Positions 1-6,380 of a DNA stretch of 13,053 nucleotides are shown here, piece after piece. The notes under the pieces were generated by a model that was given only the letters and a program-made list of their open reading frames with translations, searched no databases and had not been told where the DNA came from. The stretch is from assembly GCA_030689875.1 (NCBI GenBank), contig JAUYHR010000109.1:1-13053 (forward strand). Direction: 5' to 3'. Source of the DNA: Nanobdellota archaeon. GTDB lineage: Archaea > Nanobdellota > Nanobdellia > Pacearchaeales > GW2011-AR1. Position numbers and translations under genes: made by a program. The first letter of the stretch is position 1. Each line of letters opens with the position of its first letter.

Positions 1-371
1 TAATTCAAATGGGTCTGAAAGAAAATATAGATGTTACTTTGAAATATGTAATAAAAGATTTTGAAGGCCAGACTTATCTTCAGGAATCAGAAACGATTGC
101 AGTCATAGATCAAAAATCATATGAAAAAGAATTTTTTACAAGCGAACTTCCTCCTGGCCAGTATGTTTTTGGAACTGAATTAATACATCCTGACGGAGTT
201 GCAGTTGCAAGCACGCACTTTGTTGTGCAGGAAAAAGGATTTAAATTTGGAAAAGAAGATATTTTATTAGTGTCATTAATCTTTACATTGATATTAGTTT
301 CTTTAATTATATTTTTATCAATTAGGAAATATAAAAGGGTTGGGAAGATGTTAAAAGCTAAAAGAAATTAA
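1..371 (+). CDS. C-terminal part of membrane-anchored extracellular protein (5' end outside window)
   Basis: This is the end of a larger gene. The frame is open to the left edge (Ile and Gln codons precede the first ATG at 9), so that ATG is probably internal. The visible part is a hydrophilic beta-rich segment ending in a motif like ELPPGQYVFGTELIHPDG, which resembles the last strand pair of an Ig-like or bacterial-type extracellular domain. It is followed by one hydrophobic segment (about residues 84-105 from the ATG) and a short basic tail (RKYKRVGKMLKAKRN). The topology implied is an outside domain, one C-terminal membrane anchor and a positive cytoplasmic end. The downstream gene at 1055 has the same end layout and a similar pre-membrane motif (ELPYGKYVLVTSIEY), so the two look like paralogues. 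The function is not recognised. A role at the cell surface is inferred only from topology. Confidence 0.75.
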   Translation, partial: IQMGLKENIDVTLKYVIKDFEGQTYLQESETIAVIDQKSYEKEFFTSELPPGQYVFGTELIHPDGVAVASTHFVVQEKGFKFGKEDILLVSLIFTLILVSLIIFLSIRKYKRVGKMLKAKRN

Positions 372-377
372 GGAAAT

Positions 378-385
378 TTTATAAA
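378..385 (+). promoter_or_regulatory. TATA box of the mntA-hepT genes
   Basis: The sequence TTTATAAA is centred 25.5 nt before the ATG at 407. No Shine-Dalgarno sequence lies between them, which fits a leaderless archaeal transcript starting at or next to the ATG. The box overlaps the left end of the direct repeat described separately. Confidence 0.6.
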
Positions 386-415
386 TAGAAAAAACTTGAT
401 ATTTACATGAAAAAA
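383..415 (+). repeat. Left copy of 33-bp direct repeat flanking the toxin-antitoxin pair
   Basis: This 33-nt stretch is identical to 1031-1063. The offset is 648 nt, and the similarity extends left to 373/1021 with two mismatches. It covers the end of the TATA region, the whole spacer and the ATG plus first Lys codons of mntA. Confidence 0.95.
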
Positions 416-706
416 GCTAATGAAAAACAAAAAGAAATTGAAGTCTTGAAAAAGAAGATTATTTCTTTCTTAAAAAAAGAAGGAGTAAAAAAAGCTGGGA
501 TTTTTGGGAGTTATGCAAGAGGAGAACAAAAAAAAAGTAGCGATATTGATATTCTAATTGAATTTGATGGAAGTTTATTGGATTTAGTGCGATTAGAAAG
601 AATATTAAAGGAAAAGCTCAAAAAAAATATCGACTTACTCAGTTATGGGGGTATAAATCACAGATTAAAAGATATAATCTTGAATGAAGAGATAAGAATA
701 ATATGA
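407..706 (+). CDS. mntA: MntA-type nucleotidyltransferase antitoxin (minimal NTase)
   Basis: This 99-residue protein is a minimal nucleotidyltransferase of the polymerase-beta fold. The GSX10DXD signature is complete: G34-S35 in GSYARGE, then D46 and D48 in DIDILIEF. A third acidic residue lies at D76 in NIDLLSY. In characterised MntA/HepT pairs this enzyme transfers AMP to a tyrosine of the HEPN toxin and so neutralises it. All three carboxylates are present, so it should be active. The stop codon overlaps the start of hepT (ATGA at 703-706), the usual coupled arrangement. The ATG at 407 lies in a direct repeat and is 25.5 nt from a TATA box. A run of nine A residues (528-536) lies between the GS and DXD motifs and is a slippage-prone site. 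Family assignment is firm; the in vivo role is inferred from family knowledge. Confidence 0.88.
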   Translation: MKKANEKQKEIEVLKKKIISFLKKEGVKKAGIFGSYARGEQKKSSDIDILIEFDGSLLDLVRLERILKEKLKKNIDLLSYGGINHRLKDIILNEEIRII

Positions 707-1047
707 AAAAAGATTCTTTAATTTTTATTGGTCATATATTGGAGACTATTAATGATATTGAAGAATCGGTCAAAGGTCTTTCAAAAGAACAATTTGAAAA
801 AAATAAAGACATTAAAGATTCTAATATAAGAAGATTAGAGATTATTGGAGAGACAACTAAAAATTTACCTAAAGAATTTACTAAAAAATATTTAAATATT
901 CCTTGGAAAGATATATCTGGAATGAGGGATAAAATAATTCATCATTATTTTGGAATAGACTTAGAAGAGATTTGGAAAGTTATCCAAAAAGACCTCCCAG
1001 AATTAAAAAAACAAATAAATGATATTTTAAAAATAGAAAAAACTTGA
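703..1047 (+). CDS. hepT: HepT-type HEPN ribonuclease toxin
   Basis: This 114-residue all-helical protein has the HEPN toxin motif RX4HXY: R75, H80 and Y82 in RDKIIHHYFGID. In this family Arg and His form the RNase site, and the Tyr is the residue AMPylated by the MntA partner. The segment NIRRLEIIGETTKNLP is also typical of the family. It overlaps the upstream mntA by 4 nt and needs no promoter of its own. The last codons (KIEKT and the stop) lie inside the right copy of the direct repeat, so the native C terminus may have been fixed by the insertion or duplication event. The promoter of the next gene is embedded in this 3' end. Function as a toxin is known for the family and inferred here. 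Confidence 0.87.
   Translation: MKKDSLIFIGHILETINDIEESVKGLSKEQFEKNKDIKDSNIRRLEIIGETTKNLPKEFTKKYLNIPWKDISGMRDKIIHHYFGIDLEEIWKVIQKDLPELKKQINDILKIEKT
1026..1033 (+). promoter_or_regulatory. TATA box of the membrane-protein gene at 1055
   Basis: TTTAAAAA is centred 25.5 nt before the ATG at 1055 and lies within the last codons of hepT. The spacer to the ATG is identical to that of mntA because both belong to the direct repeat. No Shine-Dalgarno sequence is present, so the transcript is probably leaderless. Confidence 0.5.
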
Positions 1048-1063
1048 TATTTACATGAAAAAA
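1031..1063 (+). repeat. Right copy of 33-bp direct repeat
   Basis: Identical to 383-415. It spans the final hepT codons, the stop, the promoter spacer and the ATG plus first Lys codons of the gene at 1055. Removing one repeat unit (648 nt) would leave a single intact promoter and start for that gene. Confidence 0.95.
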
Positions 1064-2215
1064 AAGGGGTGGATTGCGTTAATAGTAATTTTAATTCTTT
1101 TAACTGTTGCAGTTGGAATTTATTTTAAATTTTCTCAGCCAGCAAGTTTTAGTGTAACCCCCGATTATCCAATTAATTTAAATTTAGTTTCCGGAGCAGA
1201 GGCAATAACTTCAATAAAAATCACAAATAATGAAGAAGAATCTCATGATTTTAAAATTGAATTTAAAGGATTAGATGAAATAGCTTCAATCAGTGAGACA
1301 GAATTTTCTTTAGAGTCAAAAAAATCAAAGGAAATTAAAATAATTTTTAATGACCCCAAAAATTTTTCTCATGTTTATTTTGCGAATTTGATTGTAACTA
1401 ATACAAATTTTAAAAAAAATATTCCCGTTCTTCTAACTTTTAGAGATTCTGCCAGCTTATTTTCAATAATACAAAAACCAATTACAAAATATTTTGATGT
1501 TTATCCTGGAGGAAAATTAGGGGTTGAAATAGATGTGTTTGGATCAGGCGGTAAAGATTATTCTAAAGAAGTAAAAGCCAGTTATGAATTATTAAGCCCG
1601 GAAGAATCAATTTTTTATTCTGAAGAAAATTTAATTGTCGGAAATGAATATTCTTTTTCAAAAGTTTTTGATATAAATCCAGAACTTCCTTATGGAAAAT
1701 ATGTTTTAGTCACTTCAATAGAATATAATGAAATAAAGAGCATCTCCTCTTATTTATTTGAAGTCAAGCCAAAGCAAAATGAGTTTTTCTTGGAAAAAAC
1801 TAATCTTCTTATTTTAGTTTTTTTTGCTTTTGTTATTTTAATTATTGTTCTTTTTATATATTTTATAAAATCAAGAGATGAACTGCTTTTAGCATTAAGA
1901 AAACAGCAGTCAAGAGAGTTAGCAAAAAATATAGAATTAATTACTGCTGTTCAAAGAAGAGTTCCGGATAAAAAAGAAACTTTGGAAAGGACAAAGAAAA
2001 AAGTTGTTATAAAAATAAAGAAAAGACAAGAAAAACAGATAAAGGAATTAAGGAGATTAAAAAATAAAGGCGTTAAAAAAGATAAGATTAAAACTCAATT
2101 AGAAAAATGGAAAAAACAAGGATACGGGTTTCCTGAAATTAAAAAAGAAATTCCAGAGAAGAGCATTAATAAGCAAATAACAAAATGGAAAAGAGCAGGT
2201 TATAGAGAGGAATAA
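1055..2215 (+). CDS. Two-membrane-span surface protein with Ig-like ectodomain and basic cytoplasmic tail
   Basis: This 386-residue protein has an N-terminal hydrophobic helix (about 6-24, signal anchor or signal peptide) and an extracellular region (about 30-245) rich in beta strands. The first part (LNLVSGAEAITSIKITNNEEE...) looks like an NPCBM/CARDB or COG1470-type Ig-like fold that binds or spaces surface components. A second strong membrane helix follows (about 250-272). The last 114 residues are a very basic, helical cytoplasmic tail ending in two related units, EKWKKQGYGFPEIKKE (350-365) and TKWKRAGYREE (376-386). The end of the ectodomain and the anchor resemble the partial gene at the left edge, which indicates a tandem paralogue interrupted by the toxin-antitoxin pair. 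The ATG is placed by a TATA box 25.5 nt upstream. No enzyme motif is visible. A surface or cell-envelope role is inferred from topology only. Confidence 0.8.
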   Translation: MKKKGWIALIVILILLTVAVGIYFKFSQPASFSVTPDYPINLNLVSGAEAITSIKITNNEEESHDFKIEFKGLDEIASISETEFSLESKKSKEIKIIFNDPKNFSHVYFANLIVTNTNFKKNIPVLLTFRDSASLFSIIQKPITKYFDVYPGGKLGVEIDVFGSGGKDYSKEVKASYELLSPEESIFYSEENLIVGNEYSFSKVFDINPELPYGKYVLVTSIEYNEIKSISSYLFEVKPKQNEFFLEKTNLLILVFFAFVILIIVLFIYFIKSRDELLLALRKQQSRELAKNIELITAVQRRVPDKKETLERTKKKVVIKIKKRQEKQIKELRRLKNKGVKKDKIKTQLEKWKKQGYGFPEIKKEIPEKSINKQITKWKRAGYREE

Positions 2216-2232
2216 ACGCCTCTTATAAGCAA

Positions 2233-2240
2233 TATTTAAA
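2233..2240 (+). promoter_or_regulatory. Possible TATA box for the coiled-coil gene
   Basis: TATTTAAA is centred about 37 nt before the ATG at 2274, which would give a leader of about 12 nt. A second A/T block (CTTATAAA, 2253-2260) is too close to the ATG for a leaderless start. The assignment is weak in this A/T-rich gap. Confidence 0.3.
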
Positions 2241-2273
2241 AACTAAAATAACCTTATAAAAATAGAAATAAAA

Positions 2274-3743
2274 ATGGTGAAAAAAAAGAGACTTTTTATT
2301 AAAAAAGGTGTTTCAAAAACAGATTTTGAGACATTTAAATTTGGAGTTGAACGATTAAAAGAACTTGAAAAAGAACTTAATTCTCTTGATACTCGCGGTT
2401 TTGCCGGCGAAGAACAGAATATTAAGGCAAAACTGAAAAAAGTTTCTGAAATTCCATATATTGAAAGACAGATTAAATTTTTAAAATTAAAGATTAACAA
2501 TAAATTCAAGCCTAAAAGCAGAAAAAAAAGTTCCACTAAAAAAGTTGAAAAAGGATTAGAAAAAATTCAGAAAGATTTAGAGAAAATAGAAAAAGCCCAC
2601 AAGCAGGATTCTGAAGTTATCAAAAAATCAGCAATCAGGCAAAAAATCCCAATTGATTCCGGCATCGATACTTTGGTTGATGCTAATTTTAGCAGTTTTT
2701 TGATAGATACAAAAAAAGCTTTGTCAAATAGAATTGAGAAAAAGGAAAAAGAAATTGATAAATTCCTGGAAATGGATTTAGAAGAGAGAGAAGCAAAATA
2801 TCGCAAGAAACACAATTACCTGCTTTCAGATTTTGAAAATGAAAAATCTAAATTAGAAAGAGAGCATAGAGAAGCATTGAAAAATCTTGCGCTTAAAAAA
2901 GCCGGAATGAAAAAGCAAGATAGGGAGTTAAGAAAAAAACTTGAGGGAGATTATCAAAAAAAATTTGAGAAGCAAATTAAAGAAAATCTTAAAAAGAAAA
3001 TTTCTGAAAAATTTGAGGAAAAGCTTAATAAAAAATTTAAAGAGGAAAAAGAAAAGATTGATAACAAATATAAAGTTGAATTAAGCAAAAAACTTGAGGG
3101 AGATTATCAAAAAAAATTTGATGAAAAAGTTGCAGATAATTTGCATGAAGAAGTTGTCGAAAAATTCAGGGAAAAACTTAATGAAAAATTCAAATCTGAA
3201 AAAACAAGAATTAACCGCGAATATAAGGCTGAATTAAAGAGGCATGCCCAAGATGAATTGGAAAATCAAAAACAGAAATTAGAAAAGGGGATGAAAAAAA
3301 TTTTAGAAGAATCTAAAAGAAATATAGATATAAAATTTAAACAGGAAAAAATGAAACTGGATAAAGAAGCAGAATTAGAAAAACGCGCAAGAGCAGAATT
3401 GAAGAATAAAAAACAAATTTTTGGTGAAAAAGAACAAATGCTTAAATCTCGGGAAGAAATTCAAAAACAAAAATTAGAAGAAAAACTAAAAAATAAAGAG
3501 CAAATGTTCAAAAACCAAGAAGAGATAAAAATAAAAAAAATAAGAGAGGAACTTGCTGAACAATCACACAAAGAACTTGAATCAAAACTTGCAAAAAAAG
3601 AAAAAGAGCTTAAAACAAGATTGGAAAGCGAGTATGACTTGAGATTAAAACGAGAACTTCAATATCATGAGCAGGAAATTAAGAGAAAGAAACTTGATTT
3701 GGAAATGGAAATGCAAAAAAAGATTAAACAAGTTCTTGAGTAA
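2274..3743 (+). CDS. Large Lys/Glu-rich coiled-coil protein, unknown function
   Basis: This 489-residue protein is soluble, with no signal peptide or membrane span. Residues 1-90 (MVKKKRLFIKKGVSKTDFE...) form a mixed-helical head. A short less-charged segment follows near 115-150 (IPIDSGIDTLVDANFSSF). From about 150 to the end it is almost continuous charged heptad-like coiled coil dominated by Lys, Glu, Leu and Ile. Residues 222-272 and 273-323 are a tandem duplication beginning KLEGDYQKKF; 35 nt are still identical at the DNA level. The gene lies alone between the surface-protein gene and gyrB, with gaps on both sides. I do not recognise the family. Long coiled coils can act in chromosome organisation, cytoskeletal or scaffold roles, but nothing here decides between them, and low-complexity similarity would mislead searches. 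The coding call is sure; function is unknown. Confidence 0.82.
   Translation: MVKKKRLFIKKGVSKTDFETFKFGVERLKELEKELNSLDTRGFAGEEQNIKAKLKKVSEIPYIERQIKFLKLKINNKFKPKSRKKSSTKKVEKGLEKIQKDLEKIEKAHKQDSEVIKKSAIRQKIPIDSGIDTLVDANFSSFLIDTKKALSNRIEKKEKEIDKFLEMDLEEREAKYRKKHNYLLSDFENEKSKLEREHREALKNLALKKAGMKKQDRELRKKLEGDYQKKFEKQIKENLKKKISEKFEEKLNKKFKEEKEKIDNKYKVELSKKLEGDYQKKFDEKVADNLHEEVVEKFREKLNEKFKSEKTRINREYKAELKRHAQDELENQKQKLEKGMKKILEESKRNIDIKFKQEKMKLDKEAELEKRARAELKNKKQIFGEKEQMLKSREEIQKQKLEEKLKNKEQMFKNQEEIKIKKIREELAEQSHKELESKLAKKEKELKTRLESEYDLRLKRELQYHEQEIKRKKLDLEMEMQKKIKQVLE
2934..2968 (+). repeat. Intragenic direct repeat, copy 1 (coiled-coil gene)
   Basis: These 35 nt are identical to 3087-3121 at an offset of 153 nt (51 codons, in frame). 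They encode the shared KKLEGDYQKKF start of the two 51-residue coiled-coil units. Confidence 0.9.
3087..3121 (+). repeat. Intragenic direct repeat, copy 2 (coiled-coil gene)
   Basis: Second copy of the 35-nt repeat at 2934-2968. The protein similarity continues for the full 51-residue unit while the DNA outside the identical core has diverged. Confidence 0.9.
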
Positions 3744-3750
3744 AATGTAA

Positions 3751-3784
3751 TTTTTTCTAAAATTCTCAAACATCAAATTTTTTC
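3751..3784 (+). terminator. Oligo-T tracts after the coiled-coil gene
   Basis: Two T6 runs (3751-3756 and 3778-3783) follow the stop at 3743. Archaeal RNA polymerase commonly terminates at oligo-T on the non-template strand without needing a hairpin. The evidence is only compositional. Confidence 0.35.
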
Positions 3785-3795
3785 TTAAAAAATCA

Positions 3796-3812
3796 TTTTA
3801 TCGACGATAAAA
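3796..3812. promoter_or_regulatory. Perfect 17-nt palindrome upstream of gyrB, possible operator
   Basis: The sequence TTTTATCG-A-CGATAAAA has 8-nt arms matching perfectly around one central base. It ends 11 nt before a TATA-like box at 3824 and 65 nt before the gyrB ATG. Its CG-containing core stands out in the A/T-rich gap. The place and symmetry fit a dimeric regulator's binding site. It has no T-run after it, so it is a poor terminator. No known operator is matched. Confidence 0.4.
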
Positions 3813-3823
3813 CCGAAGAAAGC

Positions 3824-3831
3824 TTTATAAA
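3824..3831 (+). promoter_or_regulatory. Alternative upstream TATA box for gyrB
   Basis: TTTATAAA is the best-matching TATA box in this gap. It is centred 50 nt before the gyrB ATG, so it would give a leader of roughly 25 nt. It may be used instead of, or together with, the box at 3850. Confidence 0.4.
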
Positions 3832-3849
3832 CTAAGCTGGTTTTATTTT

Positions 3850-3857
3850 AATATAAA
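3850..3857 (+). promoter_or_regulatory. TATA box placed for a leaderless gyrB transcript
   Basis: AATATAAA is centred 24.5 nt before the ATG at 3878, matching the spacing seen at other genes here. No Shine-Dalgarno sequence precedes gyrB. The box is weaker than the one at 3824. Confidence 0.45.
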
Positions 3858-3877
3858 TTAAGAAAATTTTATAAAAA

Positions 3878-5779
3878 ATGGCTGAAAAAGATTCATATGG
3901 AGCAGAATCAATCAAAGTTCTTGAAGGGCTTGAAGGAGTTCGCAAGAGGCCGGCGATGTACATCGGCTCAACAGGAAAAGAAGGACTGCATCATTTAGTT
4001 TACGAAGTTGTTGATAATTCCGTTGATGAAGCTCTTGCAGGTTTTTGCAAAAGTATAAAAGTTTTTATAAATAAAGACGGCTCTGTGACGGTTGATGATG
4101 ACGGCAGAGGAATTCCTACAGACACTCATCCGCAATATAATGTTTCTGCTGCTGAAGTTGCTTTAACAAAATTACATGCTGGAGGAAAATTTGACAAAAA
4201 ATCTTATATGATATCCGGAGGACTGCATGGAGTGGGTCTTTCCTGCGTGAATGCTCTCTCAAAAAAATTAATTTTAGAAATTAAAAGAGATGGAAAACTT
4301 TATTCTCAGGAATATTCCCGTGGCGAGGCAAAAACTAAATTAAAAGCTGTCGGGAGCGTTGGGAAAGATGAGACCGGAACTAAAATAACTTTCTGGCCGG
4401 ATGAACAAATTTTTTCCACGCTTGATTTTGATTATAAATTCCTGGAAAATAGATTCAGGGAAGTTGCTTTTTTAAATGCGGGATTAAAAATAAACTTGTT
4501 TGATGAAAATAAAAACAAATCAGAAGAATTTTTTTCAACAGGCGGATTAATTGAATTTGTAAAGTGGATAAATAAATCAAAAGAACCGCTCTTTGCGAAG
4601 CCAATTTATTTTAAAAAAGAAATTGAAAATACAATAATTGAAATTTCTATCCAGTATATTTCCGGATATCAGGAAAATATTTTTGGATTTGTCAACACAA
4701 TAAATACCGTTGAGGGCGGGACGCATATTTCCGGTTTTAAGACCGCTTTAACGAGGGTAATTAATGATTATGTCAAGAAAAGAAATTTATTAAAAGGCGA
4801 AGAAGGTTTGTCCGGCGAAGATGTCCGCGAAGGTCTGACGGCAATTGTCAGCATTAAAATTCCGGAACCGCAGTTTGAGGGGCAGACAAAAACAAAATTA
4901 GGAAACAGCGAGGTCAAAGGTTTTGTGGATTCAATTGTTACTTCTCTTTTGGCGGAATTTTTTGAAGAGAATCCGAATGTTGCCAAAAATATTATTACGA
5001 AATGTTTAGACGCTGCGAAAGCCAGACTTGCTGCCAAAAAAGCCAGAGAGTTAGTCAGAAGAAAAAGCGTTTTTGGTCTTGGAGGACTTCCTGGAAAATT
5101 AGCTGACTGCTCTTCAAAAGAAACAGAAGAAACTGAATTATATATCGTGGAAGGAGAAAGCGCGGGGGGCTCGGCAAAAATGGCGCGCAACAAAGAATTG
5201 CAGGCGATTCTTCCGTTAAAAGGAAAAATTTTAAATGTTGAAAAAGCAGCGCATTCTAAAACTCTTTCAAGCGAGGAGATTATAAATTTAATTACTGCAA
5301 TCGGAACGGGTGTTGGCGAGCAGTTTGATATAAATAATCTTAGATACGGCAAAATAATTATTATGACTGATGCGGATGTGGACGGACAACACATTATGAC
5401 TTTGCTTTTGACATTTTTCTTTAGATTCATGCCGCACTTAATTGAAAATGGGAATGTTTATGCGGCATTGCCTCCGTTGTATAGAGTCAGAAAAAAAGAA
5501 GATTATTATGTTTATTCAGATGAGGAGCTTAAAAAAACTCTCAAAGAATTGGGGGCTTCAGAATCTTCTGCAGTGACGAGGTTTAAGGGTTTGGGAGAGA
5601 TGTCTTCAGACCAGCTTTGGGAAACTACGATGAATCCAAAAGATAGAAAAATAAAAAAAATTTATATTGAAGACGCTGTTGAAGCAGACGCAACATTCAG
5701 CATGCTTATGGGCGACGATGTTCAGGCAAGAAAAGAGTTTATTCAAGAAAATGCAAAAAATGCGGAGTTGGATGTTTAA
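3878..5779 (+). CDS. gyrB: DNA gyrase subunit B
   Basis: This is the ATPase subunit of type IIA topoisomerase; with GyrA it introduces negative supercoils. The 633 residues are full length for the short form lacking the extra C-terminal insert of Escherichia coli GyrB. The GHKL ATPase domain shows E43 and N47 (YEVVDNSVDEALAG), DDGRGIP (74-80) and the GGLHGVG loop (114-120). The transducer carries the QTK motif in QFEGQTKTKLGNSEVKG. The TOPRIM domain has the catalytic E425 (VEGESAGGSAK) and D498/D500/D502 (DADVDG). The tail holds RFKGLGEMSSDQLWETTMNP. All key catalytic residues are present. A TATA box lies about 25 nt upstream, and the next gene starts 1 nt after the stop, so gyrB heads a cluster ending with gyrA. 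Gyrase in archaea is generally taken as an ancient acquisition from bacteria. Confidence 0.97.
   Translation: MAEKDSYGAESIKVLEGLEGVRKRPAMYIGSTGKEGLHHLVYEVVDNSVDEALAGFCKSIKVFINKDGSVTVDDDGRGIPTDTHPQYNVSAAEVALTKLHAGGKFDKKSYMISGGLHGVGLSCVNALSKKLILEIKRDGKLYSQEYSRGEAKTKLKAVGSVGKDETGTKITFWPDEQIFSTLDFDYKFLENRFREVAFLNAGLKINLFDENKNKSEEFFSTGGLIEFVKWINKSKEPLFAKPIYFKKEIENTIIEISIQYISGYQENIFGFVNTINTVEGGTHISGFKTALTRVINDYVKKRNLLKGEEGLSGEDVREGLTAIVSIKIPEPQFEGQTKTKLGNSEVKGFVDSIVTSLLAEFFEENPNVAKNIITKCLDAAKARLAAKKARELVRRKSVFGLGGLPGKLADCSSKETEETELYIVEGESAGGSAKMARNKELQAILPLKGKILNVEKAAHSKTLSSEEIINLITAIGTGVGEQFDINNLRYGKIIIMTDADVDGQHIMTLLLTFFFRFMPHLIENGNVYAALPPLYRVRKKEDYYVYSDEELKKTLKELGASESSAVTRFKGLGEMSSDQLWETTMNPKDRKIKKIYIEDAVEADATFSMLMGDDVQARKEFIQENAKNAELDV
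5764..5767 (+). promoter_or_regulatory. Possible ribosome binding site for the S51 peptidase gene
   Basis: GGAG inside the end of gyrB lies 13 nt before the ATG at 5781. There is no TATA box at the usual distance, which supports translation from a gyrB-led transcript and a start at 5781. The spacing is longer than usual. Confidence 0.3.
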
Positions 5780-5780
5780 A

Positions 5781-6356
5781 ATGAAAATATATTTAGAGGG
5801 AGGAAACAAACGGGGAGAATTTGTTTATAAATTAACAGATAAAAAAGCAATTAGCCAGTCTGGAAATAAAACAATAATGATATTAAATTATACTAGAAGA
5901 GATCCAAAAAGAATTAAAGAAGAAATGATTTTGTTTTCAAAATATTTTTTAAAACTTGGGGCTAAAAAAGTTTACGTTGCTTCTAATTTTAATAAAAATG
6001 AGCTTCATGCTAAATTAAAAGAATCTGGTTTGATTTATCTTCCTGGGGGAGACACGAAGTTATTAATGAGAAATTTAAAAGAAAAAGGACTTGTTTCTTT
6101 ATTAAAAAATTCTTTTGAGAAAGTTATAATTGGGAATAGTGCAGGAGCGATTGTTTTATGCAACGAGGGATTTTTCTTTGAGAGAGAAAGAACTAAAAAA
6201 CTTGACGGGATAGGTTTGGCAAAAATTTCAATCTATGTTCATTATACCAATCAAAATAGAAGCGATTTGAAAATTTTATCAAAAGATAGAAAGATTTATC
6301 CAATTCCTGAAAGAAAAACTTTGATTATTGAAAATGGAAAAATTAAATCTAATTAA
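5781..6356 (+). CDS. Peptidase S51 family protein (dipeptidase E / cyanophycinase-like)
   Basis: This 191-residue protein has the class-I glutaminase-like fold of family S51 serine peptidases, which include aspartyl dipeptidase PepE and cyanophycinase. The nucleophile elbow is GNSAGAIVL with S120. PGGDTKLLMRNL (88-99) matches the family GG(N/D)T motif, and H154 in YVHYTNQ aligns with the catalytic His of PepE (INPHFTN). The third, acidic residue cannot be placed with certainty; E129 and E134 are candidates. It is shorter than PepE (about 230 residues), lacking some loops. It starts 1 nt after gyrB stops. An in-frame ATG at 5772 inside gyrB is a less likely start. The substrate is not predictable; hydrolysis of small Asp-containing peptides is the family guess. 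It is probably cotranscribed with gyrB, but no functional link to supercoiling is known to me. Confidence 0.8.
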   Translation: MKIYLEGGNKRGEFVYKLTDKKAISQSGNKTIMILNYTRRDPKRIKEEMILFSKYFLKLGAKKVYVASNFNKNELHAKLKESGLIYLPGGDTKLLMRNLKEKGLVSLLKNSFEKVIIGNSAGAIVLCNEGFFFERERTKKLDGIGLAKISIYVHYTNQNRSDLKILSKDRKIYPIPERKTLIIENGKIKSN

Positions 6357-6362
6357 ATTGAA

Positions 6363-6367
6363 GAGGT
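6363..6367 (+). promoter_or_regulatory. Possible ribosome binding site for the zinc-ribbon gene
   Basis: GAGGT lies 13 nt before the ATG at 6381 in the 24-nt gap after the peptidase gene. Only a poor TATA-like sequence (ATTAAATT, 6352-6359) is present, so readthrough from the gyrB promoter is favoured. Confidence 0.3.
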
Positions 6368-6380
6368 TAAAAAAATTAAA

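Noticed and set aside
2243..2536. Minus-strand frame at the start of the coiled-coil gene with hydrophobic ends
   Set aside because: Its Phe/Leu/Ser-rich translation is the reverse of Lys/Glu codons, and no start signal is visible.
365..3875. 20/21-nt match between 365-385 and 3855-3875
   Set aside because: Both are A/T-rich promoter-region sequence, and a match of this length is roughly expected once by chance in this composition; at gyrB the shared TATA-like part is too close to the ATG.
4768..5430. 220-codon open frame antisense to gyrB
   Set aside because: It lies wholly opposite conserved TOPRIM-region codons of gyrB and shows no protein-like domain; it is a shadow of codon bias.
5667..5780. 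Longer start for the S51 peptidase gene inside gyrB
   Set aside because: It would overlap gyrB by over 100 nt and adds residues unlike the family; the family-like sequence begins at MKIYLEGG from 5781, 1 nt after the gyrB stop.
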